Origin: Lacinutrix sp. 5H-3-7-4
GTDB lineage: Bacteria > Bacteroidota > Bacteroidia > Flavobacteriales > Flavobacteriaceae
Assembly: GCF_000211855.2 (NCBI RefSeq)
Contig: NC_015638.1
Span: 2,763,001-2,827,000 of the forward strand
Direction: 5' to 3'
Length of the DNA: 64,000 nt
Made by a program: the position numbers and the translations under genes. How positions within the stretch are numbered: the stretch's first letter is position 1; the number at the start of each line of letters is the position of its first letter. The notes below the pieces were generated by a model. That model worked only from the letters and a program-made list of their open reading frames with translations. It was not told the origin of the DNA and searched no databases. Below are positions 26,327-34,564 of this stretch, one piece after another.

Positions 26327-27640
26327 TTATTTATGTTTAATATTTGAAAGCAAAGGTTTAAATGATATAAATAATATTGTATAAATAAATAATAGTAATA
26401 AATACCAAGTATTAGATACTAAATCTAAGTAATCTATCTTACCATTAGAGAAGCTTAAAATCATTAAAACTTGTGCTCCATAAGGTAAAATACCTTGTAC
26501 AATACAAGCAAAAATATCTAAAATTGAAGCTGTTTTTTTATTGTCTAAGCCATACTCATCGTTAATGGTTTTAGCAATTGGACCAGCAATAATTATTGAT
26601 ACTGTATTATTGGCAATTGCCATGTTTATAGTACCAACCAGAGAAGCTATTCCTAATTGTGCAGAGGTTTTGTTTTTTATAAGCTTTTTAATATTTTTTA
26701 ATATGTAGTCTATTCCTCCGTTTTTAGAGACCAAAGCAGCTAAACCACCAGTTAATAGCGATAGTAAAAATATTTCGGTCATGCTTGTAAAACCAGTGTA
26801 AGCTAGTTTTGTAGATTCAATAAGTGTGAAATCGCCATAAATAATTCCTAAAAGGCCACCAGCAATAACACCTAAAAGTAAAGTAATAAATACGTTAATT
26901 CCTATAATAGACAGTATGATAACTAATAAATAAGGCAATATTTTAATTACAGAATAGCTGTAAACCGTAGCGTCTTCAACATTAGTTTCTAATTCTAAAC
27001 CTTGAATAATTAGTATAGCAATAGTAAATAAAGCTGCTGGCAACGCTATTTTAATGTTCTGCTTAAATTTATCGCTCATTTTACAGCCTAGCGATTGTGT
27101 AGCAGCAATGGTAGTGTCTGATATTACAGATAAATTATCACCAAACATACTTCCGCCTAAAAGCGCGCCACAAAGGATTGCTAAATCTACACTGCTTTTA
27201 TCTGCAAAACCTATAACTATAGGTGCTAAAGCTACAATAGCACCAACTGAAGTTCCTGTAGAAACCGATAAAAATGCAGCAATTACAAACACACCAAAGT
27301 AAATGTATTGTATGGCAATAAAGTCTAACCCTAAATTTACAATAGCGTCAACACTTCCTGTGGCCTTTGTAATAGTAGCAAAAGCACCTGCTAATAAATA
27401 GATTAAACACATAGTTAAAATCTTATCATCGCCACAGCCTTTTAAAAGGGTTTCAATTTTAGAGTTAATCGATTGTCTAAACATTAAAAACGCGACTATA
27501 ATGCCTACTATAACTGCAATTGGTGCAGGAAGTGCATAAAAATCATTTTGATAAATTCCAACACCTAAAAACGTAAATACAAATACGAATAGCGGAATTA
27601 AAGCTGTAAATTTTGGAGTAATTTGCTGTGGACTTGCCAT
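26327..27640 (-). CDS. NhaC-family transporter, probable methionine transporter (MetT-like)
   Basis: 437 residues with about eleven helices and NhaC-family motifs (SVSTGTSVGAIVALAPIVIG, GGSMFGDNLSVISDTTIAATQ, INMAIANNTVSIIIAGPIAK). By sequence alone it is a Na+/H+ antiporter relative. The leader upstream contains a SAM riboswitch-like aptamer, and a branch of this superfamily (MetT) has been proposed as Na+-dependent methionine permeases under S-box control. I therefore infer methionine uptake. ATG at 27640 follows the A-rich leader. Confidence 0.85.
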   Translation of the reverse strand: MASPQQITPKFTALIPLFVFVFTFLGVGIYQNDFYALPAPIAVIVGIIVAFLMFRQSINSKIETLLKGCGDDKILTMCLIYLLAGAFATITKATGSVDAIVNLGLDFIAIQYIYFGVFVIAAFLSVSTGTSVGAIVALAPIVIGFADKSSVDLAILCGALLGGSMFGDNLSVISDTTIAATQSLGCKMSDKFKQNIKIALPAALFTIAILIIQGLELETNVEDATVYSYSVIKILPYLLVIILSIIGINVFITLLLGVIAGGLLGIIYGDFTLIESTKLAYTGFTSMTEIFLLSLLTGGLAALVSKNGGIDYILKNIKKLIKNKTSAQLGIASLVGTINMAIANNTVSIIIAGPIAKTINDEYGLDNKKTASILDIFACIVQGILPYGAQVLMILSFSNGKIDYLDLVSNTWYLLLLFIYTILFISFKPLLSNIKHK

Positions 27641-27656
27641 TTTTCTTTTTCATTTT

Positions 27657-27768
27657 AAAAAGGAAATAGCAATCAAAAAATAAGAAATATGAGTTAACAT
27701 TTGTTCCAATTAATTGGCTTATCTATTTAGCACCTTGCTCGTTATTGCAGGTTGCTATCTCCTTTTAG
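27657..27768 (-). promoter_or_regulatory. Putative riboswitch expression platform (alternative pairing)
   Basis: The aptamer strand AAAAGGAGATAGCAA (minus strand, about 27752-27766) is complementary, with one G-U pair, to TTGCTATTTCCTTTT at 27658-27672, 18-32 nt before the start codon. The two folds are mutually exclusive with the aptamer. Whether SAM switches expression off or on cannot be decided by eye. Confidence 0.5.
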
Positions 27769-27782
27769 AGATTCTTGATAAT
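27718..27782 (-). promoter_or_regulatory. SAM riboswitch (short SAM-I/IV-variant-like aptamer)
   Basis: On the minus strand the leader reads TTATCAAGA (P1 5' strand), a small hairpin AUCUC/GAGAU, AGCAACC, a short P3-like stem, AAGGTGCTAA and GATAAG (P1 3' strand). The GCAACC...AAGGUGCUAA core closed by UUAUC/GAUAAG is the SAM-I superfamily signature. The usual internal-loop/kink-turn helix is missing, as in SAM-I/IV variants. A CCAATTAATTGG hairpin follows directly. Confidence 0.75.
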
Positions 27783-27796
27783 TATTTTTAAGTCTG

Positions 27797-27804
27797 CAAA
27801 GGTA
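27797..27804 (-). promoter_or_regulatory. Promoter -7 box of the riboswitch-controlled gene
   Basis: TACCTTTG on the minus strand matches TAnnTTTG and lies about 15 nt before the aptamer begins. Confidence 0.6.
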
Positions 27805-27975
27805 GGGTAGAAAGCAATGCGTAATTCTTAAAAAGTGTTAATTTTTAAAAAAGTCAAAATTCTCGTCGATAGATTTCCCGATTTCGTATAGTAAAAACCC
27901 TCAAACGTCTATCGCTTTATAATAAGAATGCATATAGTTTCATCTTTGAAGTGTAAAATTAAAACACCTTAAAAA

Positions 27976-28018
27976 ATGAAATTATATTTAATCTTAGTTA
28001 GTTAGTTAGTTAGTTAGT
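27976..28018 (+). repeat. Six TTAG tetranucleotide repeats after a nine-codon mini-ORF
   Basis: TTAG is repeated six times at 27994-28017. An ATG at 27976 opens MKLYLILVS, which looks like the start of a signal peptide, and terminates inside the repeat. A four-base repeat containing TAG closes every frame, so this is either non-coding or a gene destroyed by repeat expansion. The rest of the ~480-bp gap between the riboswitch promoter and the gene at 28295 shows no coding signal. Confidence 0.6.
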
Positions 28019-28232
28019 TTATTTTTAGTGCAACTATCTCTTTATCAGTAAAAATCAACTAAATAAGCCTAAGTTTTTAGAGTATATTAATAATAACTCT
28101 TTGCATTAATTTTCAGGAATTTTATCTTATAAAAAAATCTCATCTATAAAAAATCCAATTTGGTAGATACAATCTAGCTAACGGTCTATTTTCATTTTTT
28201 AACAGAAATAATTCAAATACCTTTAAACTATT

Positions 28233-28256
28233 AATACTAATAACGGTCTTAGTATT
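28233..28256 (+). promoter_or_regulatory. Leader hairpin upstream of DUF6515 gene
   Basis: AATACTAA and TTAGTATT form a perfect 8-bp inverted repeat around TAACGGTC. A related TAACGGTCT also occurs near 28180. The hairpin lies 39 bp before the ATG. Confidence 0.4.
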
Positions 28257-28294
28257 GATGGTAAAATAAAGTTGAATTATTAAACCTTTAAATT

Positions 28295-28879
28295 ATGAAA
28301 ACATTTATAAAAACATATATACTACCTGCGGTATTATTGGTTGCATTTACAACACAAGCAGAAGCACAAACAAGAAGAACAACAACAACAAATAAAAAAG
28401 TAACTACAACTAAACGTACAGTTGCTAAGCGTGTACCAAGTACAAAAGTGACTTATAAAACGCCTAAACGTAAAGTAGTTTCGGTTAGAAATGTACCTAA
28501 TAGAATAGTAGTTGCACATCGTGGTCAAAATTATTACTATGCTAATAATAAGTATTATACACAATCCAGAGGTCGTTATATTGTTATAGCTCCAAAAGTT
28601 GGGTTCAGGATTAATACATTGCCTGTAAACTATAAAAGAGTACGTTATAATAACCATAATTATTACAATGCTCATGGTATATTTTATGTTCAAATAAATA
28701 ACCAGTATGAAGTTGTAGATCCAGAAGTTGGTACCATAGTTTATGAGTTACCCGACGATTATGAAAAAGTGGTTATAAACGACGAAACGTATTATGAATA
28801 TGCAAATATATTATACGAGAAAGTACAAGTAGATGGTACCAGAGCTTATGAAGTTGTAGGTATTATAGAAATGGAATAG
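28295..28879 (+). CDS. Secreted DUF6515-family protein
   Basis: 194 residues. A signal peptide ends in AEAQ, followed by a Thr/Lys/Arg-rich linker and then Tyr-rich repeats: a unit like NYYYANNKYYTQSRGRYIV recurs as NYYNAHGIFYVQINNQYEVV and TYYEYANILYEKVQVDG. This repeated GxxYYxxxGxFY pattern is the DUF6515 layout. Periplasmic or surface; function unknown. Monocistronic, with a leader hairpin before it and a terminator after it. Confidence 0.82.
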   Translation: MKTFIKTYILPAVLLVAFTTQAEAQTRRTTTTNKKVTTTKRTVAKRVPSTKVTYKTPKRKVVSVRNVPNRIVVAHRGQNYYYANNKYYTQSRGRYIVIAPKVGFRINTLPVNYKRVRYNNHNYYNAHGIFYVQINNQYEVVDPEVGTIVYELPDDYEKVVINDETYYEYANILYEKVQVDGTRAYEVVGIIEME

Positions 28880-28911
28880 TTATGTTTATTTTGATTGGTT
28901 AATAACGGGAA

Positions 28912-28944
28912 TTGAGGTTAGTTTTTTGCTAACCTCTTTTTTTG
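28912..28944 (+). terminator. Intrinsic terminator
   Basis: GAGGTTAG, T-rich loop, CTAACCTC, T-run, about 35 bp after the DUF6515 gene. Confidence 0.88.
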
Positions 28945-28950
28945 CCTCAG

Positions 28951-29002
28951 AATTAGTAAGCGTTTACTAATTTTATTTATATATTAGTAAAATAAAACTA
29001 AT
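28951..29002 (+). promoter_or_regulatory. Palindromic operator pair upstream of tetR
   Basis: AATTAGTAA-GCGT-TTACTAATT (28951-28972) has perfect 9-bp arms. A weaker copy, ATTAGT-N8-ACTAAT, follows at 28983-29002, just before the start codon of the TetR gene. Likely autoregulatory sites. Confidence 0.65.
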
Positions 29003-29008
29003 TTTATT

Positions 29009-29632
29009 TTGAAAACAAAAAGTAAATTAAAAGCAATTTCATTATTTAATAGCAACGGTATTGCTAATGTTTCTATGAAGCAAATTGCTGATGCGCTTAA
29101 TATTAGCGCTGGCAATTTAAGTTATCACTATAAAAATAAAGCTGTACTATTAGCTTCAATTTATGAAGATATGTATGCAGAAACTTTAGATTTTATTCTA
29201 CCAGAAAACACGTACATTACCTTATTTCATTTTGAAGAAATGATGCTAAAATTTGCGAATTTACAGCAACGCTATTCGTTTTTTTTTAATGATGTTGTTC
29301 ATATTATTAAAACCTATCCAAAAATAGCAAAACAGTACGAACAGTCTAACTTAACACGATTTAAAGAAGCTAGAAAATTAATAGACTATTATATAGAAAC
29401 TAAACGTTTAAAGCCCGAAAATGATATTATAAATTATAATAAAACCATTCATACTATTTGGATGATAAGTACATTTTGGCAAGCTCAAAAACTTGCTATA
29501 CAATCACCTAAATATAGTATTAATAAATGCGAATCTATTACTATGCTTTGGCAACTATTGTTACCACATTTAACCCAAAAAGGCACAGAAGAATACCTAC
29601 AACTAAAACAATTTGTAAACAGAACTAACTAA
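29009..29632 (+). CDS. TetR-family regulator (TTG start)
   Basis: 207 residues. The HTH is clear (LFNSNGIANVSMKQIADALN, ISAGNLSYHYKNKAVLLASI). The C-terminal ligand domain is of the flavobacterial type, rich in Trp/Phe. No ATG fits, and a TTG at 29009 follows the operator region directly. It is 12 bp upstream of the Mpo1-like gene and probably co-regulates it. Confidence 0.85.
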   Translation: MKTKSKLKAISLFNSNGIANVSMKQIADALNISAGNLSYHYKNKAVLLASIYEDMYAETLDFILPENTYITLFHFEEMMLKFANLQQRYSFFFNDVVHIIKTYPKIAKQYEQSNLTRFKEARKLIDYYIETKRLKPENDIINYNKTIHTIWMISTFWQAQKLAIQSPKYSINKCESITMLWQLLLPHLTQKGTEEYLQLKQFVNRTN

Positions 29633-29644
29633 ATTATATCCTTT

Positions 29645-30130
29645 ATGAGAACCATTGATTCATTATTAGCAGAATATGCAGAAAGCCACCAAAAAAAATT
29701 AAACATTGCCATACATTATATTTGTGTACCGCTTATATTTTTTAGTTTAATTGGCTTATTAGCATCCATACCATTACCTGATAGCATCACTAATGCGCTG
29801 CCAGTAAGTATTTTACCATACGCACATCTTGGAACAGTTGTTATTATTTTGGGTTTAATTTATTATTTACGCTTATCGGTGGTATTATTTATTGGTATGC
29901 TTCTATTTTCTGCACTTGTTTTATTTTTTATACACCAAATAGAATTATTGCAATTGGCTCCTTTGTGGCTAATTATGCTAATTATTTTTATTGTAGCATG
30001 GATTGGTCAATTTATTGGGCATAATCACGAAGGCAAAAAACCATCGTTTATTAAAGACTTACAGTTTTTAATGATTGGTCCAGCATGGACTATGAGCCAT
30101 TTATTTGATGCATTAGGCATAAAATATTAG
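29645..30130 (+). CDS. Mpo1/DUF962-family membrane protein
   Basis: 161 residues, four helices. The family signature is present: LLAEYAESHQKKLNIAIHYICVP at the N-terminus, FIGHNHEGKKPSF and a C-terminal GPAWTMSHLF. Yeast Mpo1 is an Fe(II)-dependent dioxygenase acting on 2-hydroxy fatty acids; the conserved His residues of the family (SHQ, IHY, GHNHEG) are visible. Bacterial function not established; a link to lipid metabolism with the TetR upstream is plausible. Confidence 0.85.
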   Translation: MRTIDSLLAEYAESHQKKLNIAIHYICVPLIFFSLIGLLASIPLPDSITNALPVSILPYAHLGTVVIILGLIYYLRLSVVLFIGMLLFSALVLFFIHQIELLQLAPLWLIMLIIFIVAWIGQFIGHNHEGKKPSFIKDLQFLMIGPAWTMSHLFDALGIKY

Positions 30131-30198
30131 TAGTAAATTATTTATTTTAAATAACTGGTAATTAGTTTTTTAGAAAGCAATTTTTACTTTAATAGCTG

Positions 30199-30206
30199 TA
30201 TATTTG
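30199..30206 (+). promoter_or_regulatory. Promoter -7 box of the TPR-HTH gene
   Basis: TATATTTG matches TAnnTTTG, 29 bp before the TTG start at 30235. Confidence 0.5.
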
Positions 30207-30234
30207 ATTAACCAACAAATATATTATTCTCGTT

Positions 30235-31938
30235 TTGAAGCTATTAAAAAACAAGATTGCTATTCTCTTTTTTTGTTTTTCCTGTTCTGTAATAAGTCAG
30301 GAAATGCTTTCAAGCGAAGCTGCGTATAATAAATACCAAGCACTGCAACTCCAAATAAAAGACAATAATTTAAAGTTTAGTGATGAAACATATTGGGCTT
30401 ATTATTTTGAAATAAACGATTTAGTAAAACAAATTAAAAACAATAACGAGCTTGTATTACTACATTATTACAAGTGCGCTTATAATTTTAGATACTTAGA
30501 CTTGCCAAAAGAAGCTATAAAACACTACAAAGCTTTTTTTAAATATTACGAAACCAATACTCAATTTTTTTCTGAAGCAGAATTAAACAACTTTCGGCAT
30601 TACCGTGCACAATCTTATGGTTATTTAGCAGATAGTTACGCTAAAGTAGCATATTTAGATAGTGCTAATTTGGTGCATAAAAAAAATATAGAATTTACAA
30701 AAGCAGATAAAAATTTAAATCGGGCTTCAGCATTAAACAATTACGGCCTTTTTTTCTATTGGAATAAAAAAGAATTAGATTCTGCATTAATCTATTTTAA
30801 TAAATCCTTTCAGCTTACAAAAGCTTTAAAACCTGTTAATCATTTACTTGGTAGCGTAAGAGATAATATAGCAGATGTTTATGTGGAACAAGGTAAAATT
30901 GCAGAAGCCAATGCTTTGTACAAGGAAAATTTCGAATTCTACAAAACCTCAAGAATTAAAGCAGCGAATGCATTTAGTGAAAGCCGAATTGATTATAAAC
31001 GCTTTGCAGCCGCAGGATTTCAACTAATAGATACAGCTATAATTTTAAAAGATTTTAAAAGTGTAGATACTGTATTACAACAAATGCATAAACTACTTTA
31101 TAACCCAGAAAAGAAAGTTAATGCAAGTTCACGATTGTATTATTTACAAGGCAAAGAATTAGTATTACTGGCTAAAAACCAGCCAAATGAAGCCTATTTA
31201 TGGTCAAAAAAAGTAAAACAATTATCAGATAGTATCGTTGCTATAGAAAACAATAAAAAAAGCACAATAAAAAATGCAATAAGTGATGTCGCTTTTCAAC
31301 GTTTAAAAGCCAGACACATTTTTGAAAAACAGGAAAAAGAAAGCAAAATTAAAAATCAGAGATTAAAACTTTGGATTATCTCTATCTCTTCAATTTCAAT
31401 TTTCAGTTTTTTAGCATTCTTATATTTTAGTCGTAAACAACACCTTATAAATGCTAAAAACAAACAAAAAATAGCAGAATTACAAAACGAAAAACTAAAC
31501 TCTCAAATTGAATCTAAACAACGAGATTTATCAGACTTTGCCATTAATTTAACCCAAAATCAAGAATGGGCAAAAGCACTTGCTACCAAGTTAGAGCATT
31601 TAAAAACAACCAAAGGCAGAGAAAGAAAAAAACTGTTCGATGCGTTTGAGCAAGACATACAAAATAAAATAACGTTTGATGTTGATACTAAAGATTTCTA
31701 CCAACGTTTAGATACTTTAAACGATGCATTTTATAGCAAACTTCAAAATAAATTTCCAAACCTTAGTAAAACCGAAAAACGTTTATGCTCTTTAATAAGG
31801 CTAAAAATAGAAAGCTATGAAATTGCAGCACTTCAAAACATAACTTTAGCTTCATTAAATACCAGTCGATACCGTTTAAGAAAAAAATTAAACCTTGATA
31901 AAGATGAAGATTTAAATGATTTCATTCAAAGTTTATAA
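30235..31938 (+). CDS. Membrane-anchored TPR protein with LuxR-like HTH
   Basis: 567 residues from a TTG start. A signal peptide (IAILFFCFSCSVISQ) precedes a periplasmic TPR-like solenoid. One membrane helix lies near residue 378-400 (LWIISISSISIFSFLAFLYF), followed by a coiled coil and a C-terminal helix-turn-helix of LuxR type (LSKTEKRLCSLIRLKI, LNTSRYRLRKKLNL). This one-component layout is common in Bacteroidota. It may control the small secreted protein encoded 183 bp downstream. Signal unknown. Confidence 0.82.
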   Translation: MKLLKNKIAILFFCFSCSVISQEMLSSEAAYNKYQALQLQIKDNNLKFSDETYWAYYFEINDLVKQIKNNNELVLLHYYKCAYNFRYLDLPKEAIKHYKAFFKYYETNTQFFSEAELNNFRHYRAQSYGYLADSYAKVAYLDSANLVHKKNIEFTKADKNLNRASALNNYGLFFYWNKKELDSALIYFNKSFQLTKALKPVNHLLGSVRDNIADVYVEQGKIAEANALYKENFEFYKTSRIKAANAFSESRIDYKRFAAAGFQLIDTAIILKDFKSVDTVLQQMHKLLYNPEKKVNASSRLYYLQGKELVLLAKNQPNEAYLWSKKVKQLSDSIVAIENNKKSTIKNAISDVAFQRLKARHIFEKQEKESKIKNQRLKLWIISISSISIFSFLAFLYFSRKQHLINAKNKQKIAELQNEKLNSQIESKQRDLSDFAINLTQNQEWAKALATKLEHLKTTKGRERKKLFDAFEQDIQNKITFDVDTKDFYQRLDTLNDAFYSKLQNKFPNLSKTEKRLCSLIRLKIESYEIAALQNITLASLNTSRYRLRKKLNLDKDEDLNDFIQSL

Positions 31939-32121
31939 ACAGTAGCAACCCTTTATTTTACAGGTGTTTCAAGCCTGAAAAATGCAACTTGTACACTATT
32001 TGTCTATAGGTTAAATAGTTAATTAATAGGTAATTGTGTCTAAATTAGACATAACAAAACAAGACGTGATCAATCTTGTTTTACGCTATTAATCATTTCT
32101 ATTAACAAAAAAACAAGTATT

Positions 32122-32613
32122 ATGAAAACATGTATTTTAGGTTTACTATTTTTAGGTCTAACCAGCCAGGCATTTGCCCAAGACGAATTAGCATTAAATA
32201 CCACAACACCAGATTTAGAGTCACGTTTTACAAAAACCAAAAGTAAAGCAACAAAAACAACTCAAATATCAAAACGCATTTCTGCTTTTCAAAAAGTAGT
32301 ATCAAATTACGATATTACTTCAAAGCAAATTTATACACCTAAAAAACCAGCAACCTATACCGTTGTGTTTAAAGAGGCAAATAATGTAATTACCAATGTG
32401 TATAATAAAAAGGGTGAAGTAATTGCCAGTAAACAAAAGTTTGAAAATGTGCGTTTGCCAGATCATATAAGTGTAGCTATCTTAAAAAAATATCCAAACT
32501 GGTCTGTTAAATCTGTAAAATGCACAATAGAGCTTAAAGAGAATGCTCAAGAAAATATTAGTTACAAAATTAAAATAACTAATGGTAAACAGAGCAAAAT
32601 AATTAAAGCATAG
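32122..32613 (+). CDS. Small secreted PepSY-like protein
   Basis: 163 residues. The signal peptide ends at QAFAQ. The mature part has one PepSY/DUF2874-like unit: YTVVFKEANNVITNVYNKKGEVI, then LPDHISVAILKKYPNWSV. Related flavobacterial proteins are sometimes labelled nicotinate-nucleotide adenylyltransferase, for which I see no support. Periplasmic; function unknown. Confidence 0.65.
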   Translation: MKTCILGLLFLGLTSQAFAQDELALNTTTPDLESRFTKTKSKATKTTQISKRISAFQKVVSNYDITSKQIYTPKKPATYTVVFKEANNVITNVYNKKGEVIASKQKFENVRLPDHISVAILKKYPNWSVKSVKCTIELKENAQENISYKIKITNGKQSKIIKA

Positions 32614-32649
32614 ACTAAGCACATAATATCCCTTAAGTTAATAGTATAG

Positions 32650-32676
32650 CAGGCAACAGTAGTTGCCTGTTTTTTT
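32650..32676 (+). terminator. Intrinsic terminator
   Basis: CAGGCAAC-AGTA-GTTGCCTG followed by seven T, 36 bp after the stop at 32613. Confidence 0.93.
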
Positions 32677-32733
32677 GTGTTATACTTAGGGTTTAATTAA
32701 CAAATTATTAGATTAAAAATTTAAGCTGTTCTT

Positions 32734-32741
32734 TAACTTTG
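32734..32741 (+). promoter_or_regulatory. Promoter -7 box of the LLM oxidoreductase gene
   Basis: TAACTTTG matches TAnnTTTG, 58 bp upstream of ATG 32799. Confidence 0.5.
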
Positions 32742-32798
32742 TAATGTAATTAAAAGAAGAAAATCCTTATGATTAAAAAGGATTAAGAATCTCACCTT

Positions 32799-33812
32799 AT
32801 GGCAGTAAAAAACACATTATATTCTATTTTAGATTTAGCACTAGTTTCACAAAACCATAGTTTAAAAGAAACATTTAATAATACTTTAAAATTAGCACAA
32901 AGTGCCGAAGCTTTTGGTTATACACGCTATTGGCTGGCAGAGCATCACAATTCCCATAATATAGCCAGTAGTGCAACATCTGTTTTAATAGGTTACGTAG
33001 CTCAAGGCACAAATACTTTACGAGTAGGATCTGGTGGCATTATGTTACCAAACCATTCGCCATTAATAATTGCAGAACAATTTGGAACATTAGGATCACT
33101 TTATCCAAACAGAATAGATTTAGGATTAGGCAGAGCGCCAGGAACCGATAGAGAAACCGCTCAAGCCATACGTTCAGATTTTATGCAGGCAGCACAATCC
33201 TTTCCTAATGAGTTAGAAAAAATACAAGGCTATTTTTCTGCTGAAAACACAAAATCTAAAGTTCGTGCAACAGTTGCCGAAGGTGTAAACGTACCCGTTT
33301 ATATTTTAGGTTCGAGTACAGATAGTGCACATTTAGCAGCCAAAAAAGGACTGCCTTATGCTTTTGCAAGTCACTTTGCAACCGCTCATTTATGGGATGC
33401 TTTAAGTATTTATCGTAACGAATTTAAGCCTTCTAAAGCTTTAGAAAAGCCATACGTAATAGCAGGAGTAAATATTATAATAGCAGATACAGATGAAGAA
33501 GCTCAAAGGTTATCAACCTCATTAATTCGTATGATTGTTGGTCTCTTTACAGGAAAACGTGATTTTGTACAACCACCAACAGATATGACTAACGATTATA
33601 GAGAAGTCATGCAAAATCCACAAGTACATCAAATGCTTAAATATTCTTTTATAGGTAGTAAAGCAACTGTAAAAGCTCAAGTAAAAGCATTTATTGAAAA
33701 TACTCAGGCAGACGAATTAATAGCCGTAACAAATATTTATAGTATAGACGATAGAATAAAATCGTATAAACTATTTGCCGAAATTATGACTGAGTTGAAT
33801 AGTGAAATGTAA
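32799..33812 (+). CDS. LLM-class flavin-dependent oxidoreductase
   Basis: 337 residues of the bacterial luciferase-like fold: YTRYWLAEHHNSHNIASS, LRVGSGGIMLPNHSPLIIAEQFG and RIDLGLGRAPGTDRE, the block typical of the MsnO8/YhbW-like group. FMN-dependent; substrate unknown. Monocistronic, with its own promoter and no obvious terminator before the repeat-bounded island. Confidence 0.92.
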   Translation: MAVKNTLYSILDLALVSQNHSLKETFNNTLKLAQSAEAFGYTRYWLAEHHNSHNIASSATSVLIGYVAQGTNTLRVGSGGIMLPNHSPLIIAEQFGTLGSLYPNRIDLGLGRAPGTDRETAQAIRSDFMQAAQSFPNELEKIQGYFSAENTKSKVRATVAEGVNVPVYILGSSTDSAHLAAKKGLPYAFASHFATAHLWDALSIYRNEFKPSKALEKPYVIAGVNIIIADTDEEAQRLSTSLIRMIVGLFTGKRDFVQPPTDMTNDYREVMQNPQVHQMLKYSFIGSKATVKAQVKAFIENTQADELIAVTNIYSIDDRIKSYKLFAEIMTELNSEM

Positions 33813-33864
33813 TTTTTAGAGTGTAATTTAATAGCACTAATAGCTGCACATCTAAATTACTCTA

Positions 33865-33986
33865 ACGAAGCCACAATTAGCTTGTACATAATTACTCGAT
33901 ATCAGTTTAAAGACGTTATATCTGCAATTATGTCAAATATCGCCCAAAAGCGCTATTACGCAAATTGCTATAAAATGTACTATAAT
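33865..33986 (+). repeat. Direct repeat copy A, foldable, bounding the KAP island (left)
   Basis: About 122 bp matching copy B at 38593-38713 in the same orientation at an estimated 85% identity. Shared blocks include ACGAAGCCACAATTAGCTTG, GACGTTATATCTGCAATTAT and AAAATGTACTATAAT. Inside are nested inverted segments (CATAATT/AATTATG, GATAT/ATATC). The apparent 63-codon ORF starting here is an artefact. The remainder up to 34234 holds no gene I can support. Confidence 0.8.
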
Positions 33987-34234
33987 GTTCTGCGTTATGT
34001 AACTTTGATTTGGGAAAAGCGAAGTTTAAACTACTATATTTTCTTATTTTTTTCTTCTCAAATGTTTCTTTAAAAATGTAATGAAATACGCTTTGCCCGA
34101 AGCGACGATAGGAGCGAAGTAGGAATGTGTATGTAATGGGATAAATATTCCTTACTTTCTTTATGGTTTACCGTAACCTATTACCTTTTCACTTCTATAT
34201 ATTTATACTTGAATATTTAAAACCAAATATCATA

Positions 34235-34372
34235 ATGAAAATTGAAGCTATTAAACCTGGTCCAAAACCAAAAAAAGATGATGGTTCGTTAGACAAAAGA
34301 AGACGAGTTAGTCCAGATAAAAAGAAAGACTATCCTCCATTAAAAAAACATAAACACAAAAAGGGTGATTAA
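34235..34372 (+). CDS. Small Lys/Pro-rich protein (45 codons)
   Basis: ATG at 34235 gives a 45-residue, strongly basic protein beginning MKIEAIKPGPKPKKDDG and ending KKHKHKKGD. The A-rich region before this ATG fits flavobacterial translation starts better than an in-frame ATG at 34163 that adds a hydrophobic run. No family recognised. It lies 192 bp before the KAP NTPase gene in the repeat-bounded island and could be its partner. Confidence 0.45.
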   Translation: MKIEAIKPGPKPKKDDGSLDKRRRVSPDKKKDYPPLKKHKHKKGD

Positions 34373-34564
34373 TTTAATCGTAAAACCTGTTTTTTGACTT
34401 GAACAAAACGACTAATGAATCGTATAGGGATTATAATCAATGACTTATTGTCGTATTTTTATTATAATTCTTTTGTTTTTGTCAGTTATTTGCTTAAAAA
34501 CATATGGATTCCCAAACGGTACAACTCTTGATTTAGTAAACCTTTAACATTTTAAAATCTATTT

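Noticed and set aside
28334-28693. Antisense ORF of 119 codons over the DUF6515 gene
   Set aside because: A shadow of the Tyr/Lys/Thr-rich plus-strand repeats; the plus frame has signal peptide, family motifs and terminator.
33882-34073. 63-codon ORF overlapping the left repeat
   Set aside because: It starts inside the structured repeat, is rich in Tyr/Cys with no family pattern, and copy B does not preserve the frame.
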